Shown here piece after piece: positions 15,560 to 23,227 of a DNA stretch of 64,000 nt. Under the pieces are notes generated by a model. That model saw only the letters and a program-made list of their open reading frames with translations, searched no databases and was not told the origin of the DNA. The DNA comes from Nocardia takedensis NBRC 100417 (GTDB lineage: Bacteria > Actinomycetota > Actinomycetes > Mycobacteriales > Mycobacteriaceae), in NCBI RefSeq assembly GCF_000308695.1, contig NZ_BAGG01000099.1, positions 1-64,000 of the forward strand, in the 5' to 3' direction. The first letter of the stretch is position 1, and each line of letters begins with the position of its first letter. The translations under genes and the position numbers were made by a program.

Positions 15560-16815
15560 GCCCCGACTCCCTCGGTGGCCCCTGCCCGCCCCGCACCGTA
15601 GCGCGCGAGCACCCGCTCGCGCTTGCTCGGCTGGATATTGGCCTTGGTGATGTCGCCGTCGTAGTGCGCCAGCACCCGCTTGTCCATCACCCGACGCCAC
15701 AGCGGCGGGAAGTAGGCCAGCATGATCATGCTCGCGTAACCGCTGGGCAGGTTCGGCGCGCCGTCCCAACTGCGCAGCGTCTGGTAGCGCCGGGTCGGGT
15801 AGGCGTGATGGTCGCTGTGCCGCTGCAAGTGGTACAGGAAGATGTTGGTGACGATGTGGTCGCTGTTCCAGCTGTGCACGGGGGCGGGCCGCTCGTAGCG
15901 TCCCGAGGCGGTGCGCTGCCGGACCAACCCGTAGTGCTCCAGGTAGTTGACCGCCTCGAGCAAACTGAAGCCGACCACGGCTTGCAGGATCAGGTACGGC
16001 AACAGTTCGATGCCGAACGCCGCGATCAGCACCGCGTACAGGGCCACCGTCATCAGCCAGGCGCTGAGCACCTCGTTGCGCAAGGTCCACGGCTTGCTGC
16101 CGAGGCGTTCGAGGCGGGTCTTCTCCAATCCCCAGGAGGAGCGCAGACTCCCCCACACCGTGCGCGGCCAGAAACCCCAGAAGGTCTCACCCACCCGCGA
16201 ACTCGCCGGGTCCTCCGGCGTGGCGACGCGCACGTGGTGGCCGCGGTTGTGCTCGATGTAGAAGTGGCCGTAGCCCGTCTGAGCCAGTGCGATCCGGGAG
16301 AGCCACCGCTCCATGTGGACCTTCTTGTGGCCGAGTTCGTGGGCGGTGTTGATGCCGATGCCGCCGATCATGCCGACGGTGATGGCCAGGCCGATCTTGT
16401 CGATCAGGTGCAGTCCGCCGTCTATGCCGAGCCAACTCACGTTGTCGGCGGTGATGAGGTAGCAGGCCAGCAGCAGCGTCGCGTACTGGAACGGCAGGTA
16501 CAGGTAGGTCAGGTAGCGGTAGTACCGGTCGTTCTCCAGGTACTCCATGACCTCGTCGGGCGGGTTGTCGCCGTCGGGTCCGAAGAAGACGTCGGCGATC
16601 GGGATCAGGATGTAGATCAGGATCGGCCCGAGCCAGAACGGCACCTGCGCCAGGCGGTGCCAGCCGAGTTCGTTGAGCCCCCAGATCAGCGGCAGGCCGA
16701 TGGTGAACACTCCCGTCGGCGCGAACAGCCCCCACAGCCACATGTACCGCTTGCGATCGCGCCAGTCGGGGGTCCGCGCCTCCCGGCCGGGCGCGTCGGT
16801 ATCCGTAGACATCAT
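15556..16815 (-). CDS. alkB: alkane 1-monooxygenase, first copy
   Basis: About 419 residues. All AlkB histidine boxes are present: HELGHK, EHNRGHHVRVATPEDPASSR, NYLEHYG and LQRHSDHHA. Hydrophobic segments give about six membrane helices. It hydroxylates n-alkanes at the terminal methyl using electrons from rubredoxin. The start is placed at the ATG ATG pair (16812-16815) because GGAG lies at the right distance; an ATG at 16824 is an alternative. It heads the coupled operon alkB1-rubA-rubB-tetR. Upstream palindromes are candidate operators. An arrangement close to Rv3252c-Rv3249c of M. tuberculosis, with an extra alkB after it. Confidence 0.96.
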   Translation of the reverse strand: MMSTDTDAPGREARTPDWRDRKRYMWLWGLFAPTGVFTIGLPLIWGLNELGWHRLAQVPFWLGPILIYILIPIADVFFGPDGDNPPDEVMEYLENDRYYRYLTYLYLPFQYATLLLACYLITADNVSWLGIDGGLHLIDKIGLAITVGMIGGIGINTAHELGHKKVHMERWLSRIALAQTGYGHFYIEHNRGHHVRVATPEDPASSRVGETFWGFWPRTVWGSLRSSWGLEKTRLERLGSKPWTLRNEVLSAWLMTVALYAVLIAAFGIELLPYLILQAVVGFSLLEAVNYLEHYGLVRQRTASGRYERPAPVHSWNSDHIVTNIFLYHLQRHSDHHAYPTRRYQTLRSWDGAPNLPSGYASMIMLAYFPPLWRRVMDKRVLAHYDGDITKANIQPSKRERVLARYGAGRAGATEGVGA

Positions 16816-16833
16816 CGTCTCCATTTCCACACC

Positions 16834-16912
16834 GCGTGTGTGACACGCATTACATCTAGAATCGACAATAGAACCGATCATGTCGTCTGTCTAGACAAAT
16901 TTGCCGATTTGT
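16834..16912 (-). promoter_or_regulatory. alkB1 promoter region with three inverted repeats
   Basis: Three symmetric elements lie in the leader: GCGTGT-3-ACACGC (16834-16848), the perfect 10-base palindrome TGTCTAGACA (16888-16897) and ACAAAT-6-ATTTGT (16895-16912). The region is AT-richer than its surroundings. Any could be the TetR operator; the last two overlap and sit where a promoter would be expected. Confidence 0.45.
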
Positions 16913-16964
16913 AAAACTTCGCCGGGCGATCGCTCCCGTCCCGTGACGGCAGCGACCCGGACAC

Positions 16965-17007
16965 AGCGAACGGGCCGCATCCCGATGAGGGATACGGCCC
17001 GTTCGCT
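16965..17007 (-). terminator. long hairpin terminator of the fbiA-fbiB-Nudix operon
   Basis: AGCGAACGGGCCG and CGGCCCGTTCGCT form a perfect 13-base stem; one mismatch and five further pairs (ATCCC/GGGAT) continue it to a 5-base loop. It starts 13 bases beyond the Nudix stop. Confidence 0.75.
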
Positions 17008-17020
17008 CGGCACGCGGGGT

Positions 17021-17539
17021 TCAGCGCAACAGGACCCCGGCATCCGCGGGCAGCGCGTCGATCGGCCACCAGCGCAGATCGGTCGACTCCGCGCTGCGCA
17101 CCGGCACCGCGCCCGGCGGCGCGGTGATGCGGAACAGCAGGTCCAGGTGCCGGGTCGGCACACCCAGCGAACAGGTGATCGGATGGGCCTGCGCGCCGTA
17201 GAGCTTGGGGTCCAGATCCAGATCGGCGATACCGGACTCCTCGACCGCCTCGCGCAACGCCGCCGCCGCGACCGACTCGTCGCCCTGCTCGCAGTGCCCG
17301 CCCAATTGGATCCACCGTCCCACCCGGGGATGCAGGGTCAACAGCACCTCGCTCCCGTCGTGGGAGAAGACCACCGCCGAGGCGGTGATGTGCCCGGCGG
17401 CGTGCTCGCGCAGACACCCGCGCGGCGCGGAACCCAAGAAGGCCAGGAACGCCTCGCGCAGCGCCGACTCGCACTCGGTGGGCGGCGCCCAGCCCTCGAG
17501 CAACTCGACCGCCGAGGCGTGCAGCGACTCCGCGCTCAC
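17021..17539 (-). CDS. Nudix hydrolase
   Basis: 172 residues. The Nudix box is GGHCEQGDESVAAAALREAV followed by EESGI, the variant with one extra residue before the RE pair seen in the GGHC-DGDE subfamily. Such enzymes hydrolyse nucleoside diphosphates linked to another moiety; the substrate is unknown. The GTG start at 17539 overlaps the fbiB stop in a GTGA, so it is the third translationally coupled gene of the F420 operon. I know of no Nudix gene at this spot in M. tuberculosis. A housekeeping role on a GTP-derived or lactyl-diphospho by-product of F420 assembly is only speculation. Confidence 0.88.
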   Translation of the reverse strand: MSAESLHASAVELLEGWAPPTECESALREAFLAFLGSAPRGCLREHAAGHITASAVVFSHDGSEVLLTLHPRVGRWIQLGGHCEQGDESVAAAALREAVEESGIADLDLDPKLYGAQAHPITCSLGVPTRHLDLLFRITAPPGAVPVRSAESTDLRWWPIDALPADAGVLLR

Positions 17540-18885
17540 AGTTCGACCAACCCCGGGCCGGGACCGAACACCGGACGCGGCGTCAACTCCTCGAGCGGGT
17601 AGCCGATCGCGATCGCGCCCAACGGATTCCAGTCCTCGTCGAGATCGAGCGCCGCGCGGGTCACCTCGGGGGCGAAGATGGTCGACCCGATCCAGCAACT
17701 GCCGACGCCTTCGGTGGCCAACGCCACCAACAGTCCCTGCACCGCCGCGCCCACCGCGACGGTGAACATGGTGCGCTCGGCCGCGCGCCGCGGCTCGTCG
17801 GGATAGTCGTGCGCGCCGTCGGGCACGCAGAACGGCACGATCACCTCGGGGGCGTCGAACAGGATGCGGCCGCGCGCGATCCGACGCTCCACCCGTTCCG
17901 GATCGAGTCCGTCGGCGGTCAGATCCGCCCGCCACTTCTCCGTCGTGGCCGCCAGCAGTCGGGCGCGCACCTCGGGCGTGCGCAACCACACGAACCGCAC
18001 CGGCCTGGTGTGATGCGGGGCGGGCGCGGTCAACGCCGTCGCCACCGCAGACCGGATGCGCTCCGGTTCGACCGGGGTGTCGGCGAACTGCCGGATCGAG
18101 CGACGCAGGCGCAGCGCCTCGCCGCGCCCCTTCTCGATGGCCTCGGCCGTGCCCAGCCAGAACAGGTCCTCCACGCCGCGGCGCAGCAGATCCGCGGCGC
18201 TGGACCCGTCATCGACCACCGGCAGGCCGCGCACCACCGCGATCGGCACCCCGCCGAGTTTGCCCTTGACCAGATCCGCCGCGGCCGCGAGTTCGTCGGC
18301 GATCGCGACCTGGGTGACGTGCAGTTCGTTACCCTGCCCGTCGACCGCGCCGTCGTAGTCGTGCAGCACGCGCAACCCGGACGCGCCGATCGCGGCGTCG
18401 GTCTGCCCGTTGCGCCAAGCCCGGCCCATGGTGTCGGTGACGACCACCGCCACCCGCACGCCCAACCGTTCGGCCAGCGCGCGCCGCAGCGCTTTGGCGC
18501 TGGCGTCGGGATCGCTGGGCAGCAGCACCAACTCGCCCTGTTCGACATTGGAGCCGTCCACCCCGGAGGCGGCCTGCACGATGCCCAGTTTGTTCTCGGT
18601 GATCAGCGTGCGGCCCTTGCGGGCGAGCACCCGCACCGCCTCTTGGTCGACCAGCGCGCGGCGCGCGGTGTCGCGCTCCTCGGGATCGAGCGGAGCCGTC
18701 ACCACCCGCCCCTCCACTTTGGCCACGATCTTGCTGGTGACCACCAGGATGTCGCCGTCGACCAGCCACGGCGCGGCCTCGGCGACCCGCTCGGCGAGAT
18801 CGTCACCGGGCCGGAACTCCGGTAGCCCGGTGATCGGGAGTATGCGCAGTTCGGTCGCGGCATGATCGGTCGGAACGGTCACCAT
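17536..18885 (-). CDS. fbiB: FbiB, bifunctional F420-0:gamma-glutamyl ligase / dehydro-F420-0 reductase
   Basis: 449 residues in two domains. Residues 1 to about 245 are the CofE-type ligase (LPEFRPGDDLAERV, VVTDTMGRAWRNGQTDAAIG) that adds glutamates to F420-0. Residues about 255-449 are a nitroreductase-like FMN domain (LRRSIRQFADTPV at its start, GSCWIG and LGAIAIGYPLEE at its end) that reduces dehydro-F420-0. The ATG at 18885 overlaps the end of fbiA by 7 bases. It lies with fbiA and a Nudix gene in one minus-strand operon; fbiC and fbiD are not in the window. Confidence 0.96.
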   Translation of the reverse strand: MVTVPTDHAATELRILPITGLPEFRPGDDLAERVAEAAPWLVDGDILVVTSKIVAKVEGRVVTAPLDPEERDTARRALVDQEAVRVLARKGRTLITENKLGIVQAASGVDGSNVEQGELVLLPSDPDASAKALRRALAERLGVRVAVVVTDTMGRAWRNGQTDAAIGASGLRVLHDYDGAVDGQGNELHVTQVAIADELAAAADLVKGKLGGVPIAVVRGLPVVDDGSSAADLLRRGVEDLFWLGTAEAIEKGRGEALRLRRSIRQFADTPVEPERIRSAVATALTAPAPHHTRPVRFVWLRTPEVRARLLAATTEKWRADLTADGLDPERVERRIARGRILFDAPEVIVPFCVPDGAHDYPDEPRRAAERTMFTVAVGAAVQGLLVALATEGVGSCWIGSTIFAPEVTRAALDLDEDWNPLGAIAIGYPLEELTPRPVFGPGPGLVEL

Positions 18886-19877
18886 GTCACCCCTGCCAGG
18901 TCCAGCGCCTCACGCACGATCTCGGCGGTCGTGGGCGGATCGGTCATCAACAGTGGAACGCTACGCACCTCGACGCCGGGCACCTCGGCGGTGTCGGTGC
19001 TGTGGATCAGCCAGCCGTCCAGGATCCCGGTGCCGGTGCGCGCCCCGTAGTGGCGACCGATGGCCTCGGCGGTGGTCTCGACGCCGATCACCGACAGGCA
19101 TTCGTCGGCCATCCCGCGCAGCGGCCTGCCGTCGATCACCCCGGAGACCCCGATCACCTTGGCCGACGTGGTGCGCAACGCGCCGCGGATTCCGGGCACC
19201 GCCAGTATCGCGCCGATGCTGACGACGGGGTTCGAGGGGGCCAGCAGGACCGCATCAGCCGTAGCTATGATATCGATCACATTCGGTGCCGGCTTGGCGT
19301 CTTCGGCCCCGATTGTGGCGAATCCATGGGTCTCGATGTTCGCTCGGTATCGAACCCACCACTCCTGGAAATGGATCGCGCGACGTTCGCCGGAGTTCTC
19401 CGGATCACTCACAACAACATGCGTTTCACATCGATCATCGGTTGCCGGGATGAGTTTCACACCGGGCTGCCAGCGATTGCACAGGGCTTCGGTGACAGCG
19501 GAAAGCGGGTACCCGGCACGCAACATTTCGGTGCGAATCAGATGGGTCGCGATATCGCGGTCACCCAGTCCGAACCAGTCCGGCCGCGCGTGATATCGAG
19601 ACAGCTCCTCTTTGGCGTGCCAGGTTTCGTCGACCCGACCCCACCCCCGTTCGGTATCGATACCGTCACCCAGCGTGTACATGCAGGTATCGAGGTCGGG
19701 GCAAATTCGGAGGCCGTGCATCCACACGTCGTCGCCGACATTGACGATCGCCGAAACCTCGGCTTCGGGCAGCAGTTCCCGCACCCCTTGCAGGAAGCGC
19801 GCGCCGCCGACGCCGCCGACCAGGACGGCGATCCGGGGTCCGCGCGCGGGCGCGATGTCCGCTTGTTGTCCAGTCAC
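18879..19877 (-). CDS. fbiA: FbiA, 2-phospho-lactate/enolpyruvyl-PP-guanosine:Fo transferase
   Basis: 332 residues, matching the CofD/FbiA family. It transfers the phosphoenolpyruvyl (or phospholactyl) group from the guanosine diphosphate donor to Fo, making (dehydro-)F420-0. The N-terminal loop IAVLVGGVGGARFLQGV and the segment NVGDDVWMHGLRICPDLDT are family hallmarks; later NPVVSIGAILAVPG binds substrate. The start is a GTG at 19877. It diverges from whiB2 across a 343-base region. The base composition dips between about 19250 and 19950, giving several less biased codons than the neighbours. Confidence 0.96.
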   Translation of the reverse strand: MTGQQADIAPARGPRIAVLVGGVGGARFLQGVRELLPEAEVSAIVNVGDDVWMHGLRICPDLDTCMYTLGDGIDTERGWGRVDETWHAKEELSRYHARPDWFGLGDRDIATHLIRTEMLRAGYPLSAVTEALCNRWQPGVKLIPATDDRCETHVVVSDPENSGERRAIHFQEWWVRYRANIETHGFATIGAEDAKPAPNVIDIIATADAVLLAPSNPVVSIGAILAVPGIRGALRTTSAKVIGVSGVIDGRPLRGMADECLSVIGVETTAEAIGRHYGARTGTGILDGWLIHSTDTAEVPGVEVRSVPLLMTDPPTTAEIVREALDLAGVTW

Positions 19878-20004
19878 ATCGACACAGCCTATGCGCTGCC
19901 CGAACGTATGGCGTTCACCTTATATTTGCTGTTCATTTGCTATTCCGAGGACAAGATCAACAGAGAAATCGACGGCGGATAGTAACGGAATAGTGTCGGT
20001 AGCT

Positions 20005-20034
20005 TGACCATCGTCCCACCCGGCGTGTCTAATC
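20005..20034 (+). promoter_or_regulatory. candidate whiB2 promoter
   Basis: TTGACC (20005-20010) and TCTAAT (20029-20034) are separated by 18 bases and match SigA-type -35 and -10 boxes well. Predicted transcription start is near 20041. The 19878-20004 part of the divergent region is AT-rich around 19915-19945 and contains GAACG-5-CGTTC (19902-19916) near the fbiA start; no gene is seen there. Confidence 0.5.
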
Positions 20035-20040
20035 ACAGAC

Positions 20041-20208
20041 ATGTCATTCCGGGTTCGCGCGAGAGTTCCTGGCGTGAACACGTTTTCGAACGCATGTTCG
20101 CACCGGAAGACGAGTTCGGGGATGTCCGCGGGACAACGTCGCGGGGTAGGGCCGTCGGTGTCCGTGTTGGTCCGACGGAAAGAATCATTCTGCGCTAACA
20201 CACAGTGA
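20041..20208 (+). CDS. possible leaderless upstream ORF in the whiB2 leader
   Basis: A 55-codon frame starts with ATG exactly where the promoter at 20005-20034 predicts transcription to begin, and stops at TGA 20206-20208. The stop falls 12 bases before the whiB2 ATG and just upstream of its Shine-Dalgarno, an arrangement that would let terminating ribosomes reinitiate on whiB2. The predicted peptide is Arg/Ser-rich and unrecognised. Third-position GC looks clearly lower than in the surrounding genes, which argues against a conserved protein, so a regulatory uORF or chance are both possible. Confidence 0.3.
   Translation: MSFRVRARVPGVNTFSNACSHRKTSSGMSAGQRRGVGPSVSVLVRRKESFCANTQ
20086..20101 (+). 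promoter_or_regulatory. LexA (SOS) box-like site in the whiB2 leader
   Basis: TCGAAC-GCAT-GTTCGC matches the mycobacterial SOS box TCGAAC-N4-GTTCGA at 11 of 12 defined positions and the core CGAAC-N4-GTTCG perfectly. It lies about 120 bases before the whiB2 ATG and about 45-60 bases after the predicted transcription start. Confidence 0.5.
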
Positions 20209-20220
20209 GGAGGCGGAGCG

Positions 20221-20601
20221 ATGGCCGACGATATGGTCACGCCAACCGATTCCACAGCAGGCGCAGCTCGTGGCGTCTGCGCAGACATCGGCCGAATCGA
20301 ACGGGAGGGCGCGGGTGAGGACAACTCGACACCGCGGCTCAGCCTGATCGTGACGGGGTTCGACGAAATGTTCGAGTCCATCGAGGAACAGTGGCAGGAA
20401 CGCGCCCTGTGCGCGCAGACCGATCCGGAGGCGTTCTTCCCCGAGAAGGGCGGCTCGACCCGAGAGGCGAAACGGATCTGCCTGGGCTGCGAGGTGCGCG
20501 ACGAATGCCTCGAATACGCGCTCGCGCACGATGAGCGCTTCGGCATCTGGGGCGGGCTCTCCGAACGGGAGCGCCGCCGCCTCAAGCGCGGCATCGGCTG
20601 A
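20221..20601 (+). CDS. whiB2: WhiB2 (WhmD/WhiB) iron-sulphur transcription factor
   Basis: 126 residues. The four iron-sulphur ligands are Cys64, Cys87, Cys90 and Cys96 (RALCAQTDPEAFFP, RICLGCEVRDEC). The GIWGG turn (108-112) and the basic tail ERERRRLKRG bind sigma factor and DNA. The sequence from ALCAQ to the end is nearly the same as M. tuberculosis WhiB2; in mycobacteria WhmD/WhiB2 is needed for septation and in Streptomyces WhiB acts with WhiA. A good GAGGAGG precedes the ATG at 20221; the family core starts near Met50, so the first 50 residues are a variable extension. fbiA diverges from it, as in mycobacteria. Confidence 0.95.
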   Translation: MADDMVTPTDSTAGAARGVCADIGRIEREGAGEDNSTPRLSLIVTGFDEMFESIEEQWQERALCAQTDPEAFFPEKGGSTREAKRICLGCEVRDECLEYALAHDERFGIWGGLSERERRRLKRGIG

Positions 20602-20612
20602 CCGACCCGAAC

Positions 20613-20641
20613 CGCACCGACCTCCCCGAGAGGTCGGTGCG
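20613..20641 (+). terminator. hairpin terminator after whiB2
   Basis: CGCACCGACCTC (20613-20624) pairs perfectly with GAGGTCGGTGCG (20630-20641) over a 5-base loop, 11 bases beyond the whiB2 stop. Confidence 0.75.
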
Positions 20642-20695
20642 CGTTCACCCCGCGCCCGTGCACCCGGCGCCCGCGCCATGACATAGATTCGTCAC

Positions 20696-21175
20696 ATGGC
20701 TCGCTCACGCAATCGACGACCACCGACCGCGCGGTCTGTGATCCGCCGCGGTCGCGGCGTGCGCGGCCCCATGCTGCCCGACACCGTCCCCGCGTGGCGG
20801 ACCAGGAGCCAGCAGTTCGACCGGTTGGTGCTCGAAGCCTTCGCCCCGCTCGACAGCCGCTGGCACGACCGGCTCACCAAACTCGACATCGCCGTGGACG
20901 ACGTCCCCAAAATCCGCCCGCTGCACCCCGATTCGGTCACCTGGCCGGACGAGGTGGTGGCCGACGGTCCCGTCCCGCTGTCCCGCCTCGTCCCCGCCGG
21001 GGTCGACCGGCACGGCGCGGCCACCCGTGCCCGGGTCGTCCTGTTCCGCAAGCCGCTGGAACTGCGCGCCAGCGATCCCGACGACCTCGTCGACTTGCTG
21101 CGCGACGTCCTGGTCCAGCAGATCGCCACCTACCTCGGCGTCGACCCCGATCTCATCGACCCCGAACCGAGCTGA
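20696..21175 (+). CDS. metallopeptidase-family (zincin-like) protein with lost HExxH, Rv3259 homologue
   Basis: 159 residues. The layout matches the small zincin-like family found in many actinobacteria: KLDIAVDDVP, RVVLFRKPLELRA and a C-terminal helix. In catalytic members that helix carries an HExxH zinc motif; here the equivalent stretch reads VLVQQIATYLGVD, with Gln-Gln where His-Glu should be and no second His. It is therefore probably a non-catalytic relative. The position between whiB2 and the DUF3499 gene matches Rv3259. Function unknown; the basic N-terminus (RSRNRRPPTARSVIRRGRG) could bind nucleic acid. Confidence 0.75.
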   Translation: MARSRNRRPPTARSVIRRGRGVRGPMLPDTVPAWRTRSQQFDRLVLEAFAPLDSRWHDRLTKLDIAVDDVPKIRPLHPDSVTWPDEVVADGPVPLSRLVPAGVDRHGAATRARVVLFRKPLELRASDPDDLVDLLRDVLVQQIATYLGVDPDLIDPEPS

Positions 21176-21271
21176 GTCCGCGGCCCTCGCGACGCCCGAA
21201 AGACGTGAGCCTCACCCCTTTTACCGCGTGTCTGGCCGCGTCCGCACGCCAGGGGGGTTACTCTCATCCGC

Positions 21272-21661
21272 GTGATCCCCATGCGTCGTTGTTGCCGACC
21301 AGGCTGCAAGAATCCGGCCGTCGCGACGCTCACGTATGTGTACTCGGACTCGACGGCCGTGGTGGGGCCCCTGGCCACCGTCGCCGAACCGCACTCCTGG
21401 GATCTGTGCGAGACCCACGCCTCCCGCATCACCGCCCCCAAGGGCTGGGACATGGTACGCCACGAGGGTGGATTCTCCTCCAGCACACCGGATGACGACG
21501 ACCTGACGGCGCTGGCCGAGGCCGTGCGCGAGGCCGGTATGCGCAGGCGTCCGCCGGAACCGGACCAGCGCGGTTACCGCGACTACGCCCCGCCGCCGCA
21601 GCGCGCCGCCAGGACCGGCAGGCGCGGCCATCTGCGGGTGCTCCCCGACCCGCCGAGCTGA
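21272..21661 (+). CDS. DUF3499 family protein (Rv3258c homologue)
   Basis: 129 residues. The family signature is at the N-terminus: RRCCRPGCKNPAVATLTYVY, then STAVVGPLAT and HSWDLCETHASRITAP. The CC-x3-C and C-x2-H pattern could hold a metal ion. The GTG at 21272 gives the few residues before RRCC expected from the mycobacterial protein; the ATG at 21281 is possible. It lies just before manB as in M. tuberculosis and is probably cotranscribed with it. No function is known to me. Confidence 0.88.
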   Translation: MIPMRRCCRPGCKNPAVATLTYVYSDSTAVVGPLATVAEPHSWDLCETHASRITAPKGWDMVRHEGGFSSSTPDDDDLTALAEAVREAGMRRRPPEPDQRGYRDYAPPPQRAARTGRRGHLRVLPDPPS

Positions 21662-21735
21662 GCGGCCCTCCCGGCGCAACGGTCGGAGGTAGGACCCCGT
21701 CGGCGTCGTCGGAGACAGCCACTAGGGTGGTGCCC

Positions 21736-23112
21736 ATGACAGCCACGCGCTCTGCCGAATTCGTGAACGCGGTGATCAAGGCCTACGACGTCCGCGGCGT
21801 CGTCGGCGAGCAGATCGACGCGCGCTTCGTCGGCGATGTCGGAGCCTCCTTCGCCCGCCTGATGCGCGGCGAGGGCGCGACCCGCGTGGTGATCGGGCAC
21901 GACATGCGCGACTCCTCGCCCGAACTGGCCGCCGCCTTCGCCGAAGGCGTGCTCGGACAGGGCCTCGACGTCGTCCACATCGGCCTCGCCTCCACCGATC
22001 AGCTCTACTTCGCCTCCGGTCACCTCGGCTGTCCCGGCGCGATGTTCACCGCCAGCCACAACCCCGCCCGCTACAACGGCATCAAACTGTGCCGGGCCAA
22101 CGCGCTGCCGGTCGGCCAGGACACCGGGCTCGCGGCCATCGCGGGCGAAGTCGTCGCGGGCGTCCCCGAGTACGAGGGGTCGCGCGGCACGGCCACCGAG
22201 GTCGACCTGCTCGCCGACTACGCGACGTTCCTGCGCGGCCTGGTGAACCTCGACGGGCTGCGTCCGCTGAAGGTCGCGGTCGACGCGGGCAACGGCATGG
22301 GCGGGCACACCGTGCCCGAGGTGCTGGGCGTCCTGGCCGGGATCACCGTCGTCCCGCTCTACTTCGAGCTCGACGGCGCCTTCCCCAACCACGAGGCCAA
22401 CCCGCTGGACCCGGCGAACCTGGTCGATCTGCAAGAACTGGTGCGCCGCAGCGGCGCCGACATCGGCTTGGCCTTCGACGGCGACGCCGACCGCTGCTTC
22501 GTGGTGGACGAGAAGGGTGACCCGGTCTCCCCCTCGGCCATCACCGCGCTGGTCGCCGAACGCGAACTGGCCAAGGAGCCGGGCGCGACGGTCATCCACA
22601 ACTTGATCACCTCGCGCGCGGTGCCCGAACTGGTCGAACAGCTCGGCGGCACCCCGGTGCGCACCCGCGTCGGTCATTCCTTCATCAAGCAGCAGATGGC
22701 GGCCACGGGCGCGGTGTTCGGCGGCGAGCACTCCGCGCACTACTACTTCCGCGATTTCTGGGGCGCCGATTCGGGCATGCTGGCCGCGCTGCACGTGCTG
22801 GCCGCGCTGGGCGAGAAGGACCGCCCGGTCTCCGAACTCATGGCCGCCTACCAGAAGTACGCCGCCTCCGGCGAGATCAACTCCACCGTCGCGGACGCGA
22901 AGGAGCGGACGATGGCGGTCCTGGAAGCCTTCGAGAACCGCGCCGTCGCCGTGGACCGGCTCGACGGCGTCACCGTGCAACTGGCCGAGGACGCCTGGTT
23001 CAACCTGCGCGCGTCCAACACCGAACCACTGCTGCGGTTGAACGTCGAAGCCCGATCGCAGGAGGAAGTAGACGCACTCGTGACCGAGATCCTGAGCATC
23101 GTCCGCTCCTGA
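21736..23112 (+). CDS. manB: phosphomannomutase/phosphoglucomutase
   Basis: About 458 residues from the ATG at 21736 (two in-frame GTGs lie just upstream). The phosphoserine loop TASHNPARYNG carries Ser107, and the Mg-binding loop DGDADR is at 248-253; the C-terminal phosphate-binding loop reads RASNTEPLLRLNVEA. It interconverts mannose-6-phosphate and mannose-1-phosphate, feeding GDP-mannose for phosphatidylinositol mannosides and lipoarabinomannan. It is followed by an SIS-like gene and manA, so three steps of mannose metabolism are encoded together; the GDP-mannose pyrophosphorylase is at 34-35 kb. Known as Rv3257c in M. tuberculosis. Confidence 0.95.
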   Translation: MTATRSAEFVNAVIKAYDVRGVVGEQIDARFVGDVGASFARLMRGEGATRVVIGHDMRDSSPELAAAFAEGVLGQGLDVVHIGLASTDQLYFASGHLGCPGAMFTASHNPARYNGIKLCRANALPVGQDTGLAAIAGEVVAGVPEYEGSRGTATEVDLLADYATFLRGLVNLDGLRPLKVAVDAGNGMGGHTVPEVLGVLAGITVVPLYFELDGAFPNHEANPLDPANLVDLQELVRRSGADIGLAFDGDADRCFVVDEKGDPVSPSAITALVAERELAKEPGATVIHNLITSRAVPELVEQLGGTPVRTRVGHSFIKQQMAATGAVFGGEHSAHYYFRDFWGADSGMLAALHVLAALGEKDRPVSELMAAYQKYAASGEINSTVADAKERTMAVLEAFENRAVAVDRLDGVTVQLAEDAWFNLRASNTEPLLRLNVEARSQEEVDALVTEILSIVRS

Positions 23113-23227
23113 CTGGAATAGTGGAATCACAGACAGTGGATTCGCCCGACCTGGGCTCGTCGCGCACGATCCGGGTATCCCCAGGGCCGGATCACCCACA
23201 GCGCGATGAGGGGAGGTGGGACGCCCG

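Noticed and set aside
20004..20198. 64-codon plus-strand frame in the whiB2 leader, different frame from the uORF
   Set aside because: It would begin inside the proposed -35 box and has no ribosome-binding site or coupling to whiB2.
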